Assembly: GCA_037962975.1 (NCBI GenBank)
Contig: CM075672.1
Location: 129,132,001 to 129,196,000, forward strand
DNA from: Clitoria ternatea
Lineage: Eukaryota; Streptophyta; Magnoliopsida; Fabales; Fabaceae
Direction of reading: 5' to 3'
DNA: 64,000 nt
Part shown: positions 13,134 to 24,700 of the stretch, piece by piece
Numbering within the stretch: position 1 is the first letter of the stretch
How the letters are laid out: each line of letters begins with the position of its first letter
Position numbers and translations under genes: made by a program
The notes under the pieces: generated by a model
Told to the model about the DNA's origin: nothing
Database searches by the model: none
The model's input: only the letters and a program-made list of their open reading frames with translations

Positions 13134-13782
13134 AACTTGACCAATTGAACCCAGTTAATTGCCTTGTGGTTCAGCATCGCCCATATCAAGAGGACATCAT
13201 CCTCTTCCACCAAGGCATAGTTCCCACCACGAGGAACTATCATTTTGACCAAGAAAAAGTGTAGGAGACGGTTGTTCATGGTCAAGTGTCCTACCAGTTT
13301 GTGGTTGCTCCTAGGGCGGTCAGCTTTCCACAAGGATTGACGAGCAGTTAGAGCATTGAAGCCCCATTCATCTTCCGGTTCTCCTCCATCGAAATCAGCA
13401 TTGTTGAGTGGCAGTTGGGAGATTTCTGCAAATTGGGCGTTTGTGAGCTTGATGGTCATATTCTTCACTTTGGATTCAACCATCCCATTGACAAGTCGGA
13501 GGTTGCAGTAGAACACCCTTATGAGTTCAGGATAATATTCTTCTTCCTTGAGGGTGAGGAAGGGAAAGAGGTTGTAGTGGTGGAGGCATTGGGTGAAGGT
13601 GAGGCTGTGGTTATCGAAGGTTTCCACAATGGTGAAGTGGGGAGTCATTATTTCTTTCTCAGAAAAGTTTTTGACAAAGTTTTGGAGGTCTCTAGGGAGG
13701 AAAAGAACCTTGAGAAGTCAAGGGGGTTATTGGCCTGAGCCATGGAAGACCTTGCTCTTTTAACTGTGCGGGAGGAAGACAT

Positions 13783-14280
13783 GGTGAGGAAGAGAAGCAA
13801 AGAGGAAAATGAAAAGGAGAAGGAGTTCTTTGGAACTTTTGAGAGTGAGGAAGAGGAAGAAGGTAGTGTGAGTTGAGAGGGTGAAGAGAGGGGTATTTAT
13901 AGCCAAGGATTAGGTTTAGAAGGTAGAGGATTTGGTTTAGAAAAAGGTGAGATGAGTTAAGGGGGGGAGCAATATGGTAATCGATTATTGAGAAGATGAA
14001 ACGTTTTATACCTGAAATAGAGGCTGTGTAATCGATTATGGATTAGAAGGTAATCGATTGCGCATAAAACAGAAGCAGTGTAATCGGTTAGATATCATAG
14101 GGTAATCGATTATCAACAAAACAGAAACATGTTAATCGATTATGAGGAGCTGTGTAATCGATTATTTAGTTCAAAAACTTAAGGTTTTCACACAGGAGAG
14201 TTGCAAACATGAAATGTAATATTAATGAATCATACCATTTATCCAATCATGCCATTCAACACAGTTTTTATCAAAATACT
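13783..14280 (-). promoter_or_regulatory. Internal promoter-like region of E2 upstream of the env-like ORF
   Basis: This is the spacer between the pol stop and the env-like ATG. On the minus strand it holds a perfect TATAAATA (13894-13901), about 110 bases before the ATG. Some 80-260 bases upstream of the TATA box (13979-14163) is an array with six copies of AATCGATT plus one near copy. The LTR promoters of E2 and E4 have the same order and similar spacing. This suggests that the env-like ORF has its own promoter rather than depending on splicing or readthrough. Sequence evidence only. Confidence 0.6.
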
Positions 14281-15774
14281 TCAAACATAGTTGGTCATGT
14301 CAAGAATTCCTAATTCTCTTCTAATGTGGATGAATTGCTCCCTAGCTAAAGGTTTGGTGAAAATAACTGCTAGTTGCCTAGAAGTTTCAACATGCTCAAG
14401 TACACAATCTCCTTTTAATACATGGTCTCTAATGAAGTGATGCCTAATCTCAATATGTTTGGTTCTAGAATGCATTACAGGATTCTTTGAGATATTAATA
14501 GCACTAGTATTATCACATTTAAGAGGCACATGGTCCAATACAACTCCAAAGTCTAGAAGTTGTTGTCTCATCCAAAGGATTTGAGCATAACAACTACCAG
14601 CTGCAACATATTCTGCCTCAGCTGTTGATAGCGCAACACTTACTTGTTTCTTGCTATGCCAAGAAACAAGTGAACTACCAAGCAAGTGACATGTTTCGCT
14701 AGTGCTTTTTCTATCAAGTTTACATCCTGCAAAGTCTGAATCAGAGTAACCAACTAAAATACATTCAGCCCCTTTGGGGTACCATAAACCAACATTTTGA
14801 GTCCTAACTAAATACTTCATTATCCTTTTTACTGCAGTGAGATGTGATTCCTTAGGACAAGCCTGGTATCTAGCACACATACACACAGCAAACATGATAT
14901 CCGGTCTACTAGCGGTTAAGTAAAGTAAGGATCCTATCATACCTCTGTATTTTGTGAGTTCAACATCCTTACCTTTCTCATCCTTGTCCAAATAGCATGA
15001 AGTGCCCATGGGTATGGCTATATCATTTGCTTTATCCATATTGAATTTTCTGAGTAGTTCTTTGTAGTACTTGGATTGATTGATGAATGTGCCTTCATTG
15101 GTTTGCTTGATTTGAAGTCCAAGGAAGAAAGTGAGTTCCCTCATCATGGACATTTCAAATTCTTCCTGCATTAGCTTAGCAAACTCCTTGCACATTGAAT
15201 CGTTAGTGGCACCAAATATTATATCATCAACATAAACTTGTACCAATAGTATGTTATTTTTCTTGTGCTTTATAAATAGAGTTGTATCAACCTTTCCTCT
15301 TTCAAACTGATTTTCTAAAAGAAATTTGCTCAACCTTTCATACCAAGCTCTTGGAGCTTGTTTCAAACCGTACAAAGCTTTCTTTAATTTGAAAACATGT
15401 TTTGGAAATTGATGGTTTTCAAAACCTGGCGGTTGATCAACATATACTTCCTCTTGAATGTATCCATTCAAGAAAGCACTTTTAACATCCATTTGGTACA
15501 ATTTGAAATCCCTACAGCATGCGAAGGCTAATAGTAATCTAATTGCTTCTAATCTAGCTACGGGTGCATATGTTTCTTCATAATCAATACCTTCTTCTTG
15601 ATTATACCCTTTAGCTAAAAGCCTAGCTTTGTTTCTGGTAATTATACCATTTTCATCCATTTTATTCCTAAAAACCCATTTAGTTCCTATTATTTGGTGA
15701 TCATTGGGTCTTGGCACAAGCTCCCAAACTTGATTTCTTTCAAATTGATTTAGCTCTTCTTGCATGGCCAACAT
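14281..15774 (-). pseudogene. E2 pol, reverse transcriptase and RNase H part
   Basis: An open stretch of 497 codons with a complete copia reverse transcriptase, including YVDD in [12 protein letters not shown], and a copia RNase H with the SDSDFAG and STAEAEY motifs. It ends near the GILDM tail typical of copia pol. The apparent start is not a true start. An in-frame TAG at 15777-15775 separates it from the integrase part, where related elements have Trp, consistent with a TGG to TAG change. Both parts are in the same frame. The domain itself shows no internal break. Confidence 0.93.
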
Positions 15775-17307
15775 CTAATGTTCATCAATAATAGCCTCAT
15801 TTATGTTCTTGGGTTCTATTTGAGATACAAAGGCTAAATGATTGCATGTATTTCTAATTGCATTACAAGTACTTACACCTTTAGTCATTTCACCTATGAC
15901 TTTGTCTAGAGGATGATCCTTCAATGTGGTCCATTGTTGTGGTTCCTCTTGTTGTGCTGTGTTTGTGTCCTTGATTTCTCCATCCTTGTCATCTATGGTC
16001 AATTCTTGAAGAGTACCTACAAGATCATCAACATCTTCCTTTCTCGGAGGGTTATGGCTATTTTGCTCAAATTTAACATGAATAGACTCTTCAATGTTGT
16101 TTGTTTGTTTGTTGAAGATTTGATAAGATTTACTAGATTGAGAGTATCCTAGGAATATTGCCTCATCAGATTTGGCATCAAACTTTCCTAGATTATCCTT
16201 TCCATTATTGAGCACAAAACATTTACATCCAAAAATGTGAAAGTGTGCAATGTTGGGTTTCCTACCCTTGTAAAGTTCATAGGGGGTTTTCTTCAAAATA
16301 GGCCTTATTAAACATCTATTCATAACATAACAAGCGGTGTTTACCGCATCGGCCCAGAAATGTTTTGCAATATGGTTTTCATTTAACATGGTTCTTGCAA
16401 GCTCTACTAGGGATCTATTTTTCCTTTCAACTACTCCATTTTGTTGTGGAGTTCTAGGAGCTGAAAAATTGTGATTAATACCATGTTTTTCACAAAATTT
16501 TTCAAAAAAGTGATTTTCAAACTCTCCCCCATGATCGGTTCTAATGGAAGCAATTTTAGAATTTTGCTCATTTTGGATAATCTTTGCAAGTTTCTTGAAT
16601 GCATGATATGCTTCATTTTTATGAGCAAGAAACAATGTCCATGTATATCTAGAATAGTCATCTACTATAACTAGACCATAGTAATTACCTCCAAAGCTTT
16701 TGATTTTGGATGGTCCAAATAAGTCCATGTGCAAAAGTTGTAAAGGCCTTTGTGTAGACACAATGTTTTTGGATTGAAAAGATGCCTTTACTTGTTTTCC
16801 CTTTTGACATGCATCACAAATTCTATTTTCAAACTTAAGCTTTGGTAGACCAATTACTAATTCTTTGGAAACAAGTTTGTTCAAATGGTCTACATGTATA
16901 TGAGCTATTCTCCTATGCCATAGCCAAGTTTCATCTTCTTTTGAAATGAAGTATTGTTCATCATTTGTAGACAAACTATCCACATCAATCATGTAAATGT
17001 TATCAATCCTTTTTCCAACAAATTTGACCTCTTTGTTTAGCTTATTCTCAATTATACAACAATTGGATTCAAATAAAACTCTATATCCTTTGTCACATAA
17101 TTGACTTATGCTAAGTAGATTATGTTTGAGGCCTTCAACATACAACACGTCACTTATGGATGTGGAAGAATTCTTACCAATATTTCCGATGCCTAGGATC
17201 CTTCCTTTGGTGTTGTCTCCGTAGGTGACACTTCCTTTTCTCTTGGGAGTGAATGATGTAAACTTGCTTATGTCTCCCGTCATATGCTTTGAACACCCAC
17301 TATCCAA
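15775..17307 (-). pseudogene. E2 pol, protease and integrase part
   Basis: About 510 codons. At the N-terminus is the copia protease motif DSGCSKHMTG. Then come the GAG-pre-integrase zinc finger (WHRRIAHIHVDHL ... CDACQKGK) and the integrase core, with Asp in LLHMDLFGP, Asp in IRTDHGGEF and Glu in QQNGVVERKNR. The open frame continues a few codons upstream of the TTG at 17307, back to an in-frame TAG at about 17334-17332. In some Sireviruses gag and pol are separated by a stop, so that TAG could be natural recoding rather than damage. I cannot tell which. It terminates at TAG 15777-15775. Confidence 0.92.
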
Positions 17308-17334
17308 GTACCAATGGGTGTTGCTTGCCTTGAA

Positions 17335-17901
17335 GCATACCTACAAAACAAGATTAGTTTAGAGAACTAGGTACCCATTTTATGTTGGGTCCTTTTAGGT
17401 TAGTTTGTGGTAATGTTCCTTTGGGAACCCACACCTTTTTCATAACCTTTGGCCTTAATTTTCTAACACTACACTTATAAGCACTATGTCCTTTAAAACC
17501 ACAATGATTGCATTTCATAAAAGGTGAAGATGATTTGCTTAGTGGTACAAAGAAATTTTTATAGTTTTTTTCATTTTGTGATTGCTATGTTCTTGGTCAT
17601 ATCCTAACCCGGTTTTACTAAACATGCATTTTTGTTGTCCAAGCAAGATATTCAAGTTGTCTCGTCCATTAGTGAACTTTTCTAATGTCTTATTTAGATC
17701 TATAACCTTTATTTCTAGCATAACGCATCTTTTTGCAAAGTCACATGGTTTATCCTTAGAACATGCTTGAACATTCTCTAATTCTTCTTTTAAGCTTTCA
17801 TTTTCTTTACATACCTCCATAAGATGCATTTCAAGGGTATCGCTAGTTTTCCTAGATAACTTAAGCCTATTAGAGACTTTTATAAACTTATCATATAATT
17901 C
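17335..17901 (-). pseudogene. E2 gag C-terminal part with second zinc knuckle, frameshifted
   Basis: It continues the gag frame after a TAG at 17904-17902 through a coiled-coil-like segment (KENESLKEELENV). It then loses frame at a 7-T run (17566-17572), where one base seems gained or lost. In the next frame is a second CCHC knuckle, CNHCGFKGHSAYKC (17512-17471), and two WVP-containing repeats typical of the gag/protease border in Sireviruses. A stop follows before the protease. Confidence 0.82.
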
Positions 17902-19023
17902 CTAAAATGCATCTAGTAGTTCATTCTTGTCTAAGTCAAGAAGATTTACCTCATTGTCTTCTTCTTGGTGATTGGTCATTAAGCAAAGATTTGCTTCCTC
18001 ATTTTCCGAATCGTCGGAGCTACTTACATCGTTCTCATCCCAAGCGATGTAAGCTCTTCCTCTTCCTCGTTTATCCTTGCCCTTTTTTTTAAGATTTGGG
18101 CAATCGGCCTTGAAGTGCCCTTCCTTGCCACATTCGAAACAACTAGGTGAAGAAGAAATTTCATTTGAAGTTGGCTTTTTACCTTGGGGCTTGAAGCTCT
18201 TTTGAAATCTTTTGTTCTTCATGAATCTTCCAAATCGTTTTACAAACAGCCCAAATTCCTCTTCTTCATTCATGTCACTGCATGATTCTTCTTCATGCAT
18301 AGAGGTGGCTTTGAGGGCTAACCTTTTCTTCTTGGAAGATTTTTCTTCTTCCTCTGCTAGCTTCAATGCTTTTAGTTCTTGCTCTTGCTCTTGTAATTTT
18401 CCAAAGAGTGTTGCAAGAGACATCTCATTGATGCTTGGAGATTGTTTTATGGCTGTGACAAGTGGCTGCCATTCCCTGCTAAGACTTTTCAACACTTTAT
18501 GCACAAGTTCTTTGTTAGTGTAAACTTTTCCAAGAGTAATGAGATGATTAATAATAAGAGTAAATCTTTTCTGCATATCTACAATGGTTTCTCCTGAGTT
18601 AATTCTAAAGCTTTCATATTGACTTGTCAAGGTACTAATCTTGGAGTCCTTTACATCATTAGTACCTTCAGGAGTTACTTGTAGAGTATCCCATATTTCC
18701 TTAGCAGTCTGACAAGTCATTATTCTAAAGAATTCATCTTGGCCTAAAGCCATAGTAATTAGATTCTTGGCCTTGTAGCCATATTGTACTTTCTTTTCTT
18801 CCTCACTTGTCCATTCATCAATAGGCTTTTCAACATTTTTACTATCAACAGTATGCATGGGTATATAAGGACCATTTTCAATGGCATTCTAAGTTCTCAA
18901 ATCAATGGATTGAATGAAGATTTTCATTCTTTCTTTCCAAAATGCATAGCCTTCCCCATTGAAAGCGGGAGGTCTGTTTATGGCACCGCCTTCGGGAAAA
19001 ATGTTAAGAGAACTTGAGGCCAT
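17902..19023 (-). pseudogene. E2 gag, with in-frame stops
   Basis: Gag begins at the ATG at 19023, shortly after the PBS. Codon 45 is TAG (18891-18889) in a context where the E4 gag has Trp, so the frame is broken early. Downstream it is open to 17902: a UBN2-type copia gag domain, then a Glu/Lys-rich region and the knuckle CFECGKEGHFKADC. Gag builds the virus-like particle and binds RNA. The nonsense codons mean that no full-length product is expected. Confidence 0.92.
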
Positions 19024-19065
19024 CTTGTCTCTTGAAGCTGTTAAGCTTGATCTACCAAGAGTCAA

Positions 19066-19077
19066 GCTCTAATACCA
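19066..19077 (-). other. E2 primer binding site
   Basis: The minus strand reads TGGTATTAGAGC, one mismatch from the initiator Met tRNA primer TGGTATCAGAGC. It is two bases from the 5' LTR. It fixes the element orientation as minus. Confidence 0.9.
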
Positions 19078-19079
19078 CT

Positions 19080-20347
19080 TGTTGTTCAAGTGGCCTCAAT
19101 ACTCAAGAGGGGGGGTGAATTGAGTTTTAAAACTTTTGAATGGAATGCCTTTGAACTTGATTTTTATATCCAAGTTTAAAAGAATATGCAAGTGAAATCA
19201 AGTTAAAGATAGTATGTAATGCACCACAAGGATAAAAGTTGCTGAAGCAATTTAACAAACACTTGGTGGGCAGTATTTGAAATGTAACAATTTAGGCAAG
19301 ATCAAGTATGCACTTCACAAGCAATTAACACCAATTAACCAAATGCAGAATGTGAAAGTAAAAGAGTAAGGAAGAGAAGCTTGCAAACCGATATAACGAG
19401 TTCCACCAACACCGGTGTACGTCTCGCCTCTAAGCAACCCACTTAGAGGATTTCCACTATTGAAGTTTAGAGATACAAGCTATGAGCAATTGCAGCTTCC
19501 TAGTGTCCCACACTCAAGAACTCAATCCTCACTAGCACAAAGGCCACCCACCCAATCTCTCAAACTCTCAATACCCAAAGGTTGAACCCCAACCTTTGTG
19601 ACCACTCAACCTAAAGTGAAAATCTTTTGTGTTTGTTGAAGTGTTTACAAGGAAATGACTCTCTCAATAGAGTAGATATACAAGTGAAAGATCAACCAAT
19701 TTCTAACTCTCAAGATGAGAGGATATACAAATGAATTTCAAGATGTACAAGAATAGGGCTTACAAAGCACAAGATTAAGCAAAGGAATTGTAGCTTCTTG
19801 GTGTGTCTTTGTGCTTGTGTTCCTCTTCAATTTATAGAGCCATTTGAGAGCTTGAGGAGTGCCTTTGCCTTTCCTAGCCGTTGCACATAGTGGGATTCTG
19901 AAAAATGGTGGAGACATGTGCTGGTTTCCCACTTAAAAGTGTTTTCCCACTAGCGTAATCGATTACACCCTTGAGTTGTAATCGATTATCTTCAAGTCAG
20001 AGAGCAACTAATCGATTACATCTTGGCCTATAATCGATTAGCAACTGTACCTAATGCATTTAATTTGGCTTCGTAGCTTCCTAATCGATTAGTTTGTCTG
20101 GTAATCGATTAGTTTAATTCCAGTAGCCTCCTAATTGATTATTCTGATTGCTGTAATCGATTAGATTGTGACCTGATGCAATTTCTTCCAAAACAGAATG
20201 ATCCTAATCGATTAGCCCTGTCTCCCTAATCGATTAGCTTTGCTGTATTTCAGGGTCTGTTTCCATGTCTTTGTTTTTGCAAGGATTTCTTCAAGAGTGT
20301 TTTTGTCATTATCAAAATTCTTGAACCTGTTTACACATTCAAACACA
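19080..20347 (-). repeat. E2 5' LTR (right copy) with AATCGATT array
   Basis: 1,268 bp, TG...CA, ending at the AGAAC duplication. On the minus strand a TATAAATT box (19829-19836) is preceded at about 120-400 bases by nine exact AATCGATT cores and one degenerate core (19955-20240). Most of them lie within TAATCGATTA, and one is the full 12-base palindrome GTAATCGATTAC. The box should set U3/R about 30 bases downstream. Confidence 0.95.
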
Positions 20348-20352
20348 AGAAC

Positions 20353-21428
20353 TTGAACACCCTCGGGTGACAGAAGACATGATGAAACTCTTGTAATTAT
20401 TTAAATGCTTCCCTATATATATATATATATATATCGTGTGTTCTTCTATACTGAAGGTGACGCCCGAGCGGTAAATATAGATGTATGAGTATACCTTACG
20501 AGCGTAGGAGGTTAGTGTGTCTATGGGCAGTAGCGGAGCCGAGTGGTTGCTGGGGAAAGGGAAGATAATAATTCATTCCAAGTGTTGAGAGTCTGAAATG
20601 GCTGAGTGGTTCCGAGTGAGTTAGTTACTACTCCCCGAGTGAATATGAGTCTGAGTATTCCCGAGCAAAAGTAGGTATAAGAGTCGAGCGAGATTCATTT
20701 GTATGAGTTCCTTCCGAGAGAAGAACACTTAGACGAACTCTTAGGGGAGTTCCCTTCGAGACATTCTGGCGAGTAACTTAGTGGAAAGATTCCCGAGCGC
20801 ATAGGCTTAACGGATTCCGAGTGAAAACATGTATAAGTTCCGAGGGGGGAATATTCCGAGTGAGAGTTTATGGAATCTGAGTGAAATAACCCTCCTTACC
20901 GGGTGAATCAGGTGTGTTCCTTGGGGGATAAATATAAAAGGCTATGTTATAGAATGTAGGTGTGATGGGGTCGTTTCCTGAGTGTTGGAACCCTTATACC
21001 GAGTGGCCTTAGGAATGGATCCCGAGTGGACTTAGTCGTTTACCAAGTGTTTGGATGTCTCGATGCCGAGTGGTGGTTTTGCCGAGTGAGGGTTCTCGTT
21101 TCAGCGAATGGTGGACTCGCTCCAGCGAATGTGTATTGCTGGAAGGCGTTTGTCGTGGTATCGCCCAAGCGATTGTGTGCTCGTCCGAACGAGTTGGGGG
21201 CGGATTGGGTCTCGCTTGAGCGAGTGCACGCTGTATGGTGGTTCGCTCAGGCGCTGTCGGTGCTTCCTTGTGAATGGTTTTAATTCCCTTGCCTCCTTTT
21301 CTTTTTCTTCTTGGCCATGGGGCCAGCTCTCTTACCTTCATATAAGGGAGTGTTTTTATTATGGATCCAGGTTATTTTCTAATTAATTCGAGAAAATTTT
21401 TTTTTCCCCTAAAAATTAGGATGTTTCA
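20353..21428 (+). repeat. E1 left LTR, second part, CCGAGTG-rich
   Basis: The continuation of the E1 LTR after E2, ending GGATGTTTCA. A TA run lies at about 20412-20434. From 20455 to 21140 CCGAGTG recurs about nine times exactly and many times with one change. Near 21205-21255 are CGCTTGAGCG and relatives. The LTR in E1 would be transcribed across this part. No gene is present. Confidence 0.93.
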
Positions 21429-21431
21429 TTT

Positions 21432-21443
21432 TGGTATCAGAGC
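21432..21443 (+). other. E1 primer binding site
   Basis: TGGTATCAGAGC, three bases after the LTR end, complementary to initiator Met tRNA. A leader of about 265 bases leads to gag. Confidence 0.93.
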
Positions 21444-21708
21444 AGACCGAAAGGTCCAAGGCCAAGGTATGCTTACCGAGAGTAAGCGGTTGTGTGCTTT
21501 CTGACTGAGTGGTCATCATGATTGTGATATGAGTTGAACCTGATTGATATTGACTTGTGGATAGGAGGTTGTTCCCCTCCTGGTCCGATTGATTGTATAA
21601 CATATAGAAATAGTATGCCGTGTTAAGATACTGAACATTAGGCTGAAATCCGATTGGTACTGAGTGACTCGGTATACTTATCCTTGAATGTTAATTTCAG
21701 GATAAGGG

Positions 21709-24700
21709 ATGACGCATCGCCAAAGCATGGAGGCTATAGCCATAGCATTCCAACACTTTGCGGACGTGTTTGAGAGGCAGGGCCAGACTCGAGCTGAGGA
21801 TGGCCACGTGCTGGACCGCTTCCTGAAGAGGAAGCCGAGTGAGTTTCAGGGAGGACGTAACCCGGAGGCAGCTTTCAAATGGACTCAGGAGCTGGAAAGA
21901 ATTTTTGGGGGTCTTCGTTGTACCGAGGCCCAAAAGGTGGAATGTGCAGTGTATATGCTGCGAGATGAAGCAGAGAATTGGTGGAAGATAGCCAGAAACC
22001 GATTCCCTGATGATGATGCTCAGCTGACATGGAACGATTTCAAGACATGCTTCTTAAAGAAGTATTTCCCCGACACAGTAAGGAGTCGGAAGGAGTTGGA
22101 GTTTATGGAGTTGAAGCAGGGCTCCATGACTGTAGAAGAGTATGCGACTCGGTTCGAAGAGCTGTGCCTATTCTACCCACCTTTCCAATAACCAGGGACG
22201 GAGAGCTCCAAGTGCCTTAAATTTGAAAATGGGTTGAGATCAGATATTAAGAGGGCCTGTAGATATCAAGAGATCAGGAGTTTTCCTGCATTGGTGAACA
22301 AATGTAGGATATTTGAAGAAGATGACAAGGCCCACTCGGGCCAGAGCAGCAGAGCCAACCATTACTTGAGGCCTCAGCAGTCACGTTTCAAGAGGCTAGG
22401 AAACGTGGGAAGAAATGGACCCTTTACCAGATATCAAGATCGTAGTAACCAAGGGAGACAGATGAGTGGACGACCAAGGTATGGCAAGTGTTTTAAATGT
22501 GGGGGTGACCACTTTGCTCAAAATTGCAATGGTATAGAGGTCAAGTGCTTTCATTGCTAGGAGAAGGGACACATTCGCCCCGACTGCCCCCAACTTCGTC
22601 AAGTAAACCCCAATGCACGTCATGGAGGTTTCCAAGAGAGAAATCGAGGGAACGATAACCAAGGACCGAGCAGCAGAGGCAGCAGAGCCAAAGGGAATAT
22701 GATGTTTGCCCCAAATAACCGGAAGAGAGACGCCGACCAACCAACTGCTGGAAGAGTTTACGCAATCAACGCGGAAGATGCGGCACAGGCGAATGACTTG
22801 GTACAGAGTAAGTGCCTACTCGGTAAATATACACTTAATGTAATTTTTGATTCTGGAGCCACCCACTCCTTCGTAGCTGATGAGTGTGTGAGACGACTGT
22901 GATTACCGACTGTGGATATGGATCAGATTTTGGAAGTAACCAACCCGACTGGCCCTAAGGTGTTGACATCAACAATATGTAAGGATATAACATTTGTGTT
23001 GGACGATCGGAGTTTTACCTTCGATCTTGTGTGTGTGCCTTTGAAGGGCCTTGATATCGTGCTCGGCATAGATTGGCTTTCAGCCAACAAGGTGTTAGTG
23101 GATTGTAGAAACCGAAGGGTAATCTTTCTGAGACAGCACAATGAGGACGACACGGCACAAGGTATAGCTCAACTATTTATGATGCTTTGTTTAACCGAGG
23201 GTGAAAGCAAAACCCGAGTGAACGAAATCCCAACTGTCTGTGAATTCCCAGAAGTATTTCCTGAGGACGTACCAAGTGTCCCTCCCAATAGAGAAGTTGA
23301 ATTCTCTATAGACTTGATTCCTGGAGCCGAGCCAGTCTCCAGTGCACCTTATAGAATGTCCCCAACTGAATTGGCCGAGCTGAAGAAGCAAGTAGATGAG
23401 TTACTCGGAAAACAATTCATTAGACCGAGTGTATCTTCATGGGGCGCACCTGTGCTGCTTGTTAAGAAGAAGGATGGCAGCATGAGACTTTGTATAGATT
23501 ACCAACAGCTAAACAAACTCACGATTAAAAACCGATACCCGTTGCCCCGAATTGATGACTTAATCGACCAACTGCATGGAGCCTCAGTCTTCTCAAAGAT
23601 CGACCTGCGATCGGGATACCACCAAATCCGAGTGAAGGACTCGGATATCCCAAAGACTGCCTTTAGGACTTGGTATGGTCACTACGAGTATGTAGTGATG
23701 CCGTTTGGTGTGACAAACGCCCCTGCTGTCTTCATGAATTACATGAACAGCATATTCCACCCATATCTAGACCGATTCATAGTAATCTTCATCGATGATA
23801 TCTTAGTCTACTCGAAGACTCCTGAGGAGCATGAAGGACACCTCCGAGCGGTACTCCAAGTATTAAGGGAGAAGCAGTTGTTTGGGAAGCTTTCAAAGTG
23901 CGATTTCTGGATGGATAAAATCCATTTCCTCAGACATGTAATTTCCGAGGAAGGTGTCTCGGTGGACCCTGCGAAGATGACAGCTATAATGGCATGGGAG
24001 AGACCCAAGTCGGTCTCGGAGATAAGCAGCTTTATGGGCCTGGCAGGTTATTATAGGAGGTTCATTGAGGGTTTTTCTAAGTTGGCTTTGCCACTAACTA
24101 AGTTGACTCGGAAAAACATTCCCTTCTTGTGGAGTTCCGAGTGCGAAAGCAGTTTCCGAGGGCTGAAAGACAAGTTGACGACTGCCCCAGTGTTGGCATT
24201 ACCTGACATGCAAAAGAGCTTCGTGGTTTATTGTGATGCATCAGGACTCGGATTAGGATACGTGCTAATGCAGAAAGACCGGGTGATAGCGTATACCTCT
24301 CGGCAATTGAGACCTCACGAGCAGCATTATCCGACCCACGACTTGGAATTGGCAGCTGTGGTGTTCGCGTTAAAAATCTGGAGGCATTATTTGTTCGGGT
24401 CCAGATTTGAAGTATACAGTGATCACAAGAGCCTCAAATACTTATTCGACCAGAAGGAGCTGAACATGAGGCAGAGAAGATGGATGGAATTTCTAAAGGA
24501 TTATGATTTTGAGCTAAAGTACCACCCGGGCAAGGCAAACGTTGTTGCCGACGCATTGAGTCGGAAATCCCTTCATGTAGCAGTGATGATGGTGAAGGAG
24601 GTAGAACTATTAGAACAGTTCCGAGACATGAACTTACATGTTGACATCCCCTCCTCTCGGACAATGACGATCGGCACGCTGAGGATTGCCAACGACTTCT

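Larger units (their letters stand above)
2935..13782 (-). pseudogene. E2 env-like / plant-transposon-domain ORF, split by gypsy E3
   Basis: This is the extra ORF downstream of pol. It runs on the minus strand from an ATG at 13782 to the E3 junction at 13134, resumes at 3403, and ends with TAG at 2937-2935. That is about 370 codons once E3 and one AACTT duplication are discounted. The reading frame is continuous across the insertion. Damage: a one-base frameshift near 13695 and an in-frame TAA at 3144-3142. The N-terminal half (motifs PELIRVFYCNL, LPLNNADF) resembles the putative plant transposon protein family found in legume Sireviruses. The C-terminal part has a proline run and then a heptad-rich, coiled-coil-like tail. 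I see no clear signal peptide or transmembrane segment, so the env label is positional and function is unknown. It seems to have its own TATA box, 13894-13901. Confidence 0.72.
1193..20347 (-). mobile_element. E2: Sirevirus-type Ty1/copia element with env-like ORF, carrying a nested gypsy
   Basis: A minus-strand copia element of 19,155 bp in place, about 9.4 kb without nested E3. It has two 1,268-bp LTRs (TG...CA), 5-bp target duplications AGAAC, a PBS complement inside the right-hand LTR and a PPT complement inside the left-hand LTR. In element orientation the order is gag with two CCHC knuckles, protease, integrase, RT, RNase H, then a spacer with a promoter-like array, then an env-like ORF. 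Integrase before RT makes it copia; the extra ORF, the PPT copies and the gag type fit the Sirevirus lineage. LTRs differ by roughly 15-20 substitutions by eye. The coding region has several stops and frameshifts, so it cannot move by itself. Confidence 0.93.

Noticed and set aside
13415..13738. 107-codon plus-strand ORF
   Set aside because: Antisense of the env-like ORF of E2; low-complexity Glu/Gly-rich translation.
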